Below, one piece after another: positions 55,795 through 64,000 of a stretch of DNA of 64,000 bases. The stretch spans positions 15,878,501 to 15,942,500 of the forward strand of contig JAZHRO010000073.1 of NCBI GenBank assembly GCA_037157565.1. Reading direction: 5' to 3'. Source of the DNA: Thalassia testudinum (Eukaryota; Streptophyta; Magnoliopsida; Alismatales; Hydrocharitaceae). Position numbers and translations under genes: made by a program. Position 1 is the first letter of the stretch. Each line of letters starts with the position of its first letter. The notes below the pieces were generated by a model. That model was given only the letters and a program-made list of their open reading frames with translations. It ran no database searches and was not told where the DNA came from.

Positions 55795-56142
55795 TTTTGG
55801 TTGAGTATTATCTATTTTCCTATTGCTACTATTTGTTCTAGCATTGTGGCATGTAGTACTTTATTTTGGACTCATTTATCTTGCTACTTTATTCTGGACT
55901 CATTTATATTTCTTTCTAGTTATATGCATCGTTATATCTCTCTATTAGCTGAATATTTCTCTCTTTAAAGTGCATGTTAAATATTACTGCTTCAATTACA
56001 TATTTAAGGGGGAGATAAATAAAATTGATAGCTAAATGTTTAGTTTTTGTTGAAATGAAAGGGAGGAGATATTATGCATAGCTCTTTATATTTCTATCTC
56101 TCTACATAATTATAATTTTGCTATCATCAAAAAGAGGGAGAA
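55795..56142 (+). other. 3' untranslated region and polypurine tract of F
   Basis: AT-rich, no gene. There are purine-rich runs at 56007-56015 (AAGGGGGAG), 56061-56070 and, abutting the 3' LTR, AAAAAGAGGGAGAA (56129-56142), which is the probable plus-strand primer. Confidence 0.75.
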
Positions 56143-56363
56143 TGTAAGTACCTCTGTTTTGACGCATCAAAATTATGCTATCTGGTAGACTAATCTTTTA
56201 GGACACTCTCATGGATTCTTGGATTAAAACTAGAAGATTGTTGATTTCTTCTTAATGTCTTTTTATTTTAATTGCGTCTAGATTATCTTGCAAGGAACCT
56301 CAAATAAGATTCAAATGATTTTTCGCACTTAACATAAAAATCAAGTTTTTAGGTTACTTGATT
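56143..56363 (+). repeat. 3' LTR of F, first 221 bp
   Basis: Begins TGTAAGTACCTCT like the 5' LTR and follows it closely until GGTTACTTGATT, where the CACTA terminus starts. The remaining 740 bp are not found to the right in this window. Confidence 0.88.
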
Positions 56364-56730
56364 CACTACAGCGATGTACGCTTTTCGCGATAGTTGAAAA
56401 TCGTTGCCTATTCCATGAAAATTGTTGTATTCTGTCATCACGAAAGTGTGTGTCGCATTAGTGTATACACAATGATTTTGACTTCAAGCCATCGTATTTT
56501 AAATGATGATTTTAGAAACCGTCGTCTATATTTATAAGCGACAGTTCTTTTACAAACTATCGTGAAGTACCATTAAATGATGATTTTGTTGACCATCATC
56601 TATGATACACATGAACTATAGACGATGGTTGTTAAATAGTCGCGTAATTCTCTAAATGACGATTTTCACGTAACCGTCGTTTATATCAAAACAAAGGTTC
56701 TACACAGAACCATCGTGTATATATGTGTAC
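56364..56730. repeat. CACTA subterminal repeat region
   Basis: Short degenerate repeats of (A)CCGTCGTYTATA and its complement (TAGACGATGG, GCGACAGTT, CATCATCTATG) spaced 20-60 bases apart. In En/Spm such repeats bind the TNPA protein. Many CpGs have become TpG or CpA, giving the CATC variants. Confidence 0.75.
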
Positions 56731-56955
56731 TTCCTTTTTATATATTGTAGGTAATTATATAATCATATAACACCTTAAAACATATGCAACATACAAAACA
56801 CACAATATAAAATTTTCAACAAACAACATGGAACATAAAACATTCAACCTACAACAAATATATATATAAACCTAATGAAAAGAGCATGTCATAATGTCAA
56901 AATATACATAAGCAAAATACAAAACCTAACTAACGGCAAGATAAATAATCTAAAC

Positions 56956-58906
56956 CTATGGCTTAGCTCCTACGTCCTGCCCTGCTCCACTACCTATGAG
57001 GTCGTCATCGTCTCTACGAGGCGGGTACTGATAGGAAATGTGATCCTGACTACTGCCCCATAATAATGTTATCATATCTCTCATCTCCTCTCTCTGCTGC
57101 TCCATCTCCTTCCTCTGCTCCTCCATGAATTTCTTGGCATCTAGCCAAGTTTGCATTTTTTGGTGGAACTATGAGGTGACATCATGGAGCTGTGTGGTGA
57201 CATCATGGAGCTGTGTCTGCATCTGCTGGACAACAGCTGCTGTCGCTGACCCCTTCTACCCATATCAGCTGGAGATTGTCTGACTTCTCCCCCCACTATG
57301 AATGAAGCCTCCGTGCTCCGGAGGCATGATGCTCCTAAAAGCCTCCTCAAGTGTCATAGGAGGGTGCTGCTGAGTACCAGAAGTGACGTCTGTAGGGGGT
57401 TGATTAAGTTCATCTTTTCTCCCTACAAATTACAATAATTTAATGTCATATTAAAGTATAAAAATTAAAGTAGTTGATAAATAAATGTTACTTACATGCT
57501 TTGTCTGGTATGTCTCACGTATCCATGTTTGCCCGCCGTTGGTGCTGGCCTTGCTGTGAGTAACCTCATACACACCAACCCAATTAAGCATGGCACCATC
57601 ATATGAATGTGCCTATAATTATATTTCAGAGATTTGCAGGTAATAGTTATAATTAAAACTTTAATTAAAAATATAAAAGTGACATATTTATAAGAAATTA
57701 CTTACATATTTAGCCTTAACTCTATCTATACTAGTTCAACCCAAATAGTGGGTCTATGGTGGAGCTTTGGACCTATTGGCCTTATTTCTTTTCGCCTGAT
57801 CCTATACATATAACATATTATAATGGGAAACAATTAAATCATTTATCTCCAAATGCTCTTAAAAGTATTTGTAATTACCTCTGTCTCAGGCTTATTCTAA
57901 TGCTCACAACATTCTCTCCACACATTTGCTACTATTGTAGGAGGCACGTTCCTCAATGCCTCCTCGTTAGATGACATTGTATTATAATAATAAATTATAC
58001 AAATAAATTGTCAAAAGAAATTAATTAAGTAAATAATAAAAAATGAGAAATATTACAAATTTGACCTTTCTCTTCGTTGTCATCCTCCACTTACGATGTC
58101 ATATCGCGGCATGATTGAGGATGTACTTAGTGACATTTGAATCGTCACCCCAATCAAAGATCGCCTGTAATATTACAAATCGTACAAACAAATTAAATAT
58201 TATTAAAGTAAACTTATATATATACATTAATATATAATCATTTACCTCCATATTACAAATAAGCTACCTCTTGATCTCCCTGGAGACCCTCCTCTAATTA
58301 AAATAATAAAGGGGGACAAGCTACTTTACCATCCTAAATAGTCTGTTAGTGAAAGGAGAATAGTCTGGATCTTCTCCCGCTTCATTGATATGCAAATTGA
58401 TTCTCATCCCCTCTGGAAGTGCTTCTAGATGTGCATTTCTTGTCAGACCCCTTCCTTTTTCTTATTACCTGATAAGGAAAATATAATTAAAAATTAAAAC
58501 TGTAGAAGTAAATTTTAATAAGATATTACCGACACTTCTTACCAGCAGAATTGGTCCTTGCCTCAGCCTATTGAGGTGGCCTCTATACCTCAGCATTGTC
58601 CTCACCCTCCTCATCCTCATCATCGCCGTCGCTGTCACCCTCATCCTTATCCTCATCATCGTCAGGGTAGTGGGTGGCAACTAGGTGTGCGTGGGGAGTA
58701 CGTAGAGGGATGTACTCCGGAACGAATGGGGGAGTCGGGGTGCGAGGTGGTTGGGTACACGAGGGCTGGGTGGGCTGCGTACGGTGTGGCTAGGTGCGGG
58801 GGGGCTGGGTGGGTTGCGTGGAAGGAGGCTGCGTCTCATCCCTACTTGCTGAGGTGCCCTGGTCATCCTTACCCCTATTAGCAAATTTCTTGAATTTCAT
58901 TTGCAT
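56956..58906 (-). pseudogene. CACTA-encoded Ptta/En/Spm-like protein, seven exons
   Basis: Exons inferred from splice sites (minus strand): 58906-58530, about 58452-58256, 58164-58057, about 57970-57879, 57801-57706, 57612-57496, 57422-56956. Start MQMKFKKFANRGKDDQGTS, a Thr/Gln/Pro-rich and acidic N-terminus, MRINLHINEAGEDPDYSPFT, AIFDWGDDSNVTKYILNHAA, RNKANRSKAPP, MLNWVGVYEVTHSKAS with NGGQTWIRETYQTKH (the typical 'TH...G.W' segment of plant transposase_24), and a coiled C-terminus (MEEQRKEMEQQREEM). About ten in-frame stops, so it is dead. The protein accompanies the TNP2 transposase, which is not present. Confidence 0.72.
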
Positions 58907-59573
58907 ATACATTAAAAACATTAATATTTGTATAAATATTAAGAAATAAATAAATAAATAAGTAAATATCTGAAAAAAAAATTGGCAGAGTTTCCCCTAT
59001 ATTATAGATATTTTCCAAAATCTTGTAGAAAGGAAATGACACATTCTACATGGTAGAAAACCACACATTCTACAGTAAAACATAAACATAAACATAAACA
59101 TCAACATAAACTAAGGATTGGCTTGTTGAAGGTCTTCTTTGGGCACAATTTATTGTAACCAAGGATTGGCTTGTAGACATTATAACAAGTCTCTTAGAAA
59201 AAACATGTTTCGACATATTTGTAATAAGATCTCTTTGCAACAACTTGCTATCACATAGTTCCTAGGATTGGTGGGAGTTCTTTGAAATGGATAGAGGTTA
59301 CTAAAGTGGCAAGCTTTATTAAATAAATGAATAACTTTTATTTTTATTCTATCCTACCTTTTATTTGCTTGATCTTTAAGTCTGCAACATTGTTTCCATC
59401 TTCATATCCTTGGATGATAATAAATAAGAATGTAAATTAAGATCTACGTATGTGGATGCTTTCATCTATGTGAGAAAAATGAATTTTCTATCATTACAAA
59501 ATGGGTTCCATGTTAATACTTGTGGCTCGATTTGCTATTATTGAAATATTTCAATCCAACTAGTTAATTACTA
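58907..59573. other. AT-rich stretch, no gene
   Basis: Presumed 5' flank of the CACTA gene. It contains a tandem ATAAACATA patch (59082-59105), two copies of AAGGATTGGCTTGT (59114 and 59161) and two of CACATTCTAC (59040 and 59069). No coding signal. Confidence 0.5.
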
Positions 59574-61963
59574 TGTTGTGGGTCCGAAGGATCCACAACA
59601 TTGATTAAGTGGGGAGGTTCCCCCAGTGCTAATGTAGCTCAGGCAGCGGACGGACGAGAGCGGCACGGCCACGCGCAGCGGGAAGAAGACGAAAGAGGTT
59701 CTGATTCTGGGAATTTTTCCCAGAATCAAACGTCTGGACCTACATCCAGACGACGTAGGCGACGTCTGGAGGGAGCTCCAGACAACTGAGAGGTACGTAT
59801 TTCCTCCTATACCTCCTTTTGCGGATACGGCCAAGCAGGCCATTCCACCGAGGTTTTGAGACATGTCGTGTTGAGAAAGCTTTCGTCGCGCGTGCAGGAT
59901 TCATTTCGGGAAGGCACAGGGGCATGCCCTCCCACGCAATTCAGATGTCTCAGCAAGGCACCAGACGGCGGAGCGCATCTCCAGATGTCCAAAGAGGTGG
60001 TCAGATGTCTATAACTGGGTCCAGATGGTTCAGTAGGATCCCTGGACGTCTGAGGAACAGTGCCGAGTGAGTATGGCCTGGACCACTTTTTAAGACGTCT
60101 GGAAGGTGTTCCAGACATCTGATTTGAGTCAGACTTGTCATTTTTGACCCGTTTAGGGTCCGGTCGAGGTCCAATTTCTGCATTTAAGATTCTGTTCTTC
60201 TCAGAATTAGTTCCTCTACTTGTTTGAAATACTTTTATCCTATTTTGAGTGGTTCCTTGTGATTGATCTTTGTGTTAGGACCTCATTCTATTGCGGCTTC
60301 GGGGGTTGTGAAGGCACGTGGACCCGCCGATCATGCCCCCATTATTCCCGATTTTGCGGGTAGAGTGGCTTCCCTTAGTTAATTACAAACATTAATGCAT
60401 ATCTGAAATAAATGCTAGATCCTAGGGTATGGTAGGAATGCTAGGACCTGGAAACTAGATTGAATGATAGATCCTAGGGTGTGGCATGAATTCTAGGAAC
60501 AGAAACACTGAAACGAATGTCTTGAATGTCTGAATTGCAGTCTTGGATAAGTAGATAGAATAATGATAATTACTTGTAATTGGATAATAGCTGCCTGTGA
60601 AATGTAGAGTACCGTTGCTAGTAACTGTTACATGTAATTTCTATTGGTTGAAATTAAATACGAGCTGCTTGTATATAAATTGGAAAGGAAAAGAAGTTGA
60701 ATGTTGGAAGCTCGTACTATATGCGAATAAACCTGAAATGATGAAACCTAGTATGGCTTGGCCTGAGAAACATGAGCATGAACCCTACGGGGAATTAGGA
60801 GTAGAACTCCTGGAAATAGATGGAATGGAACTGGAAAAGTGAATGTGAAAGTGTGTTGTCTCTTGGGTACGCAGTACCAAGGGAAGCACATGTTACCTCT
60901 AAGTGTAGAGGGGAGCCAGCTACCCTAGGGACCCAGGGTTAGGTCTGGCCACTTTTTACTAACTTTTGGCCTCGCATACACAGTACCGAGGAGAGCTACT
61001 AGTGTAGGGAGAGAGCTAGCCACCCCACGGGCCCCAGGGTTCAGCTAGCCGTCCTACACCGACTTGTTTGGCCCACTGGGAAAACCAGGGTAGTCAGGCG
61101 AGGGTGCGCGGACTGTAGAGGGGCAAGACCCCTATTTGGTTACTGTGGAGGGGCTAGACCCCTGTTACTGAGAGGGATCTACCCTATACTGGTTCCGTGC
61201 TATGCTTTGGGTGCACCTGTTAACAGAAACGACTGACCGCATGCTAGTGCGGGGTAGCTAACCATGCGTTTATCGTGCGTGCCGTAGTCACCATTACACC
61301 TGTCAGCAACCTTGGGGTGGTTGATTGAGGGTAGGACCACCACGGGGGACTCTCCCGGCCAGGAGAGCACCACGTGCTACTTCTACTTTTCGGAAAAGAC
61401 TGCAATCAAGATCGTTCCCACGAGGAACGTTCAAGATCAAGAGAAAGAGCTGAGAAATAAACTAAGAAAGAGTAAATAGATAAATAAAGAAAGAAATTAA
61501 AAACAACAGCTACTTGTTACCTTTACTGTTTTTCTTAGCTAGCTGGTTGCCACTCTACTCAGCGTTTCGCTGACGTGTCATATTTGTCACCTTTTTCAGG
61601 ACTAGGTGTTGAGCAGCCAGAGCCTACGACTGCGGAGGGTGCTGGGCATAGTAGAGCCCAGTAGCTGTACTTTTGTTGTACCCATCTTTCTGTAGTAGTG
61701 AGTATTTTGTTACACCTTTGTACTCTTTTATTGTAAACTTCATATTTCTGTACCTGTTTTTAATTCTCTACTGTTGTGGTGGTGTGTACTATAGTAATTA
61801 TTTTCTTTACTGTTGTACTTTTGTTACTATTAGTTACTTGCATGGTGAATGTGGTTTATTTTACTACTTTTTGGTTACTTTCTCGCTGGACGACTGGGTC
61901 TTGGGATCAGTTGAGTCGATCCGATTCTCGTGTCCTGTAGGGATTCGGGAACCGGATCGTAAC
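59574..61963 (+). repeat. 5' LTR of G
   Basis: 2390 bp, TG to CA (GGATCGTAACA). It starts with a 12 bp hairpin: arm TGTTGTGGGTCC (59574-59585), loop GAA, arm GGATCCACAACA (59589-59600), one G:T pair. U3 holds CAGACGTCTGG-type words (59720-60130). The middle (60850-61380) has repeated TACC-rich 'GGGGCTAGACCCCTG' phrases and near duplicates such as TCGCATACACAGTACC against TGGGTACGCAGTACC. A TATATAAA box lies at 60673-60680. Confidence 0.85.
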
Positions 61964-61966
61964 AAG

Positions 61967-61984
61967 ATGGTATCAGAGCAAGGT
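61967..61984 (+). other. Primer binding site of G (tRNA-Met)
   Basis: TGGTATCAGAGCAAGGTC, three bases after the LTR end. The first 12 bases are an exact complement of the initiator tRNA-Met 3' end, as expected for Tekay/Del. Confidence 0.9.
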
Positions 61985-62149
61985 CATCCCGAGAAGTGAA
62001 CCAACTAGCTGAAAAATAACCAATTCACATGCTTATAACTAGAGTAGCCACCATAACGTACCTTTTAACATCTATTTTAAGGATTCTTCATTGAATATCG
62101 ATTAGTACTGACATCTTTTCTATTCCTTGTTCAAGTCTCCTTGCAGGAG

Positions 62150-63490
62150 ATGCCTCGACGAGGAGGTAGCGAGGCGAGCTGCGGATGCGACTGAAAATGA
62201 GGTCGGAGGGGTGGGTGCGTTGAGCCCGACGCCTCAGTGGACCAGCCACTGCTCCCTGGCATTCAGGCCCAAGACCTCGCCCAGCTAATACGGGACATCG
62301 TGCGAGCGGAGCTTCACCCACCGCCGCGAGCACCTCTCCCTGGGACTGCGGAGGGGGAGTCCTCTGTGGGACCACGAGACGGACACGGTGCTGGACGCGG
62401 GGGAGAGGGTGGGCCTCCACCACACCCACCTTCCTCTGGCACTTCCGAGCATGAGGCTTCTTTACCTAGAGGCGTACCAGCTTCTCCACTTCAGCGCCAC
62501 TATGAGCTTTTCGGATAGTTCTAGAAGCTGAAGCCCCCCTCCTTCAAGGGGTATGAGGACCTGACCGAGGCGGAGGCTGACTCGAGCAGATCGAGAGGGT
62601 ATTTGACACCCTTCGCCCCCCTGTGGAGTGTTGCGTGGCCTTTTCCACGTACCAGCAGGAGAGCGCGGCACACAGGTGGTGGTGGGCAGTCAGAGCTCAG
62701 GAGAGGGACGAGCTGACTTGGGACCAGTTCGTCACCCTCTTCTGCGAGCAGTACTTCCCCCAGACGTGGTAAGACCAGAGGAGGCGGGAGTTCCACACTC
62801 TCCGCCAGGGAACGATGACTGTTAGCGCGTACCGCACGTGTTTCCTAGAGCTGTCTCATTTCGCAGCGACAACCATGGCTACCGAGGAGGAGCACCTTTG
62901 GAGGTTCACCAAGGGGCTTTGTCCTGCTATGCGGGGGTATGTTAAACCCCTGAAGCTGCCTACATTCTCAAGGGTTGTGGAGGCAGATATGACGTATGAA
63001 GAGACCAACCCGTTCGCATGCAACACTGACAGTGGGCGGAAGAGGCCCTATCAGCCAGACTTCTCATAGGGTTGACGAGAGAGGAGGCACGTGGCACCCG
63101 CGGGAGAGCCGTCACGCTTTGCGGGGCCATCGGTGGCCTTTGGGGGCCCCCGATAAGGGCCAGTTGCCAGCACTGGACCCCCGCCCAGGCTTCAGCAGGG
63201 ACCCACTGAGGGCGGGAGTCGAGTCCCCCTTTACTACCAGTGTGGCCAGCTAGGCCACATCAGGAGGGACTGCCCGTCTAGGGTTGGAGGTCAGTAGATG
63301 CTTCCTACGTCGAGCACTAGAGGGCAAGCAGGAGGCCACGGTTTCCAGGCGCGAGGAGGAGGACAGCAGTCACGGGGAGGGTACCGGCCGACAGCTACCC
63401 GTCCGACCCAGAGTTGGGCTGCTTCGTCCGCAACAAGGGCTGAGGGGCATATCAACACCCTAACACACAAGGATGCCAGAGCTTTAGGAT
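62150..63490 (+). pseudogene. gag of G
   Basis: ATG at 62150 (MPRRGGSEA), soon out of frame. The polar region LAQLIRDIVRAELHPPPRAP (62237-62518), then the Retrotrans_gag domain: KPPSFKGYEDLTEAEA, ERDELTWDQFVTLFCEQYFP and REFHTLRQGTMTVSAYRTCFLELSHFA, LWRFTKGLCPAMRGYV. The zinc knuckle near 63229 reads YYQCGQLGHIRRDC, with Tyr in place of the first Cys. Gly/Gln/Arg-rich tail. A few frame changes (about 62200, 62520, 62620, 63070). Confidence 0.85.
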
Positions 63491-64000
63491 GAGTAGTGGC
63501 AGGTATGGTTTCAGTTTTCAGCAGACTTGTTTACACGCTGTTCGATTATGGTGTTACGCACTCTTTTATCGCTGCCAGTTTTGCTGTTAGCTTAGGGCAG
63601 GACTGTATGTTTTTAGAGGATCCATTCATTATCAGAGGTTCGGGTGGTCAGCTGTTTGTGACTGAGGAGGTGTTCACAGGTTGTGAGGTCAGTGTTGGGG
63701 GACACAGCCTTCCCGCTGACCTGATTATGATACAAATGGAGGACTTTGGCATAATTCTGGGGATGGACTAGCTGTCCGCTTACCATGCCTTGGTGGACTG
63801 CTTTGAGAGGAAGATCATCTTCTCCATACCAGAGTTGCCTTCTTTCGAGTTCCACGGGCAGCCAGTGGACGGAGGCTTTAGGTGCATTTCTGCACTTCGA
63901 GTGGCGAGACTTTTGGGCCAGGGGTGTGAGGGCTTCCTAGCTTGTGTGGTGGCGGAGCCCAACCCTGTGGCAGACTTCCAGAGTATCCCGATGGTTAGAG
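63491..64000 (+). pseudogene. Aspartic protease of G and start of RT
   Basis: Begins VYTLFDYGVTHSFIAASFA; the family has FDSGATHSF, so the active-site D-S-G is D-Y-G here. Continues GCEVSVGGHSLPADLIMIQMEDFGIILGMD, one stop (63769) in place of Trp, then LSAYHALVDCFERKIIFSIP and the pre-RT linker, open to the edge of the window. The stop and the Ser-to-Tyr change make it inactive. Confidence 0.87.

Larger units (their letters stand above)
46537..56363 (+). mobile_element. SIRE-like Ty1/Copia element F
   Basis: 5' LTR 46537-47502, tRNA-Met primer site, gag, protease-integrase-RT-RNase H, spacer, env-like gene (split by solo LTR H), 3' untranslated region, polypurine tract and the first 221 bp of the 3' LTR (56143-56363), where a CACTA element begins. 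The beginnings of the two LTRs match closely (TGTAAGTACCTCT). It is inserted in the protease of copia I after ATAAT (46532-46536). Its genes have fewer stops than E's, so it is younger. Confidence 0.88.
56364..59573 (-). mobile_element. CACTA (En/Spm-type) DNA transposon, right end not found
   Basis: Starts CACTACAGCGATG at 56364 after ATT, a possible 3 bp target duplication. The next 330 bp contain many direct and inverted copies of a subterminal word close to ACCGTCGTYTAT (for example near 56520, 56645, 56670 and 56715), the hallmark of CACTA ends where the transposase binds. A minus-strand seven-exon gene follows. No matching GTAGTG terminus is seen before retrotransposon G begins at 59574, so the far part is either beyond G or lost. 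Confidence 0.8.
59574..64000 (+). mobile_element. Tekay/Del-type Ty3/Gypsy element G, runs off window
   Basis: LTR 59574-61963, tRNA-Met primer site, gag and protease; RT onward is outside. The long LTR, the gag with WDQFVTLFCEQYFPQ and the protease text DLIMIQMEDFGIILGMD place it in the Tekay/Del branch of chromoviruses. It is inserted after TACTA (59569-59573). It is GC-richer than its surroundings and has few stops per kilobase, so it is among the younger insertions. Confidence 0.88.

Noticed and set aside
62088..62429. Minus-strand 113-residue frame in element G
   Set aside because: It is the opposite strand of the gag N-terminal region and has no independent support.

Overview
This is a block of heterochromatin-like DNA from a seed plant, almost certainly a flowering plant. 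The element families are plant-specific: Athila, Tat and Tekay (Ty3/Gypsy), SIRE-like (Ty1/Copia) and a CACTA transposon with spliced genes. The species cannot be named from the sequence. I see no convincing host gene, no tRNA or rRNA gene and no satellite array. Nearly all bases can be assigned to transposable elements inserted into one another.

Left block (1-37735). The oldest unit is SIRE-like copia element E (+), whose gag is interrupted at 32702 by a minus-strand LTR (L). L is interrupted by Tat-type gypsy D (-; 5' LTR about 30911-31471, gag split). Two things sit in D's gag. One is Athila element A (-; 5' LTR 9641-12282, gag 6103 downward, RT running off the left edge). The other is solo LTR C2 (+; 13942-30460). 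A is hit twice more, by solo LTR C3 (7197-9630), which splits A's primer binding site, and by solo LTR B2 (489-2749), which splits A's reverse transcriptase. C2 carries the only element with both ends in the window, Athila element B (15028-28952; 2250 and 2214 bp LTRs, tRNA-Asp primer site, gag-PR-RT-RNaseH-INT, near-matching 5 bp target duplication). This is five levels of nesting.

Right block (38196-64000). SIRE-like copia I (5' LTR 38196-39627, gag 39688 on) is interrupted by minus-strand solo LTR K (41373-46378, perfect GTATG duplication), which contains solo LTR C5 (41593-44318). I is interrupted again, in its protease, by SIRE-like copia F (46537-56363) with gag, pol and the SIRE extra 'env-like' gene. 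That gene is split by solo LTR H. F's 3' LTR stops at 221 bp against a CACTA element (56364 on) whose seven-exon minus-strand gene can be traced through its splice sites. The window ends in Tekay/Del chromovirus G (LTR 59574-61963, tRNA-Met primer site, gag, protease).

All coding regions carry stops or frameshifts, so nothing here looks autonomous. The most interesting signals are structural. (1) LTRs of several unrelated families begin with a hairpin that includes the terminal TG and ends in CA; the arm sequences differ between families while the pairing is kept. (2) B-type LTRs place the TATA box in the loop of an inverted repeat whose arms also differ between copies but still pair. (3) U5 of every Athila-type LTR checked contains a complement of the 5' part of tRNA-Asp, the tRNA whose 3' end matches the primer binding site. 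(4) Two related LTRs stand tail to tail 10 bp apart.
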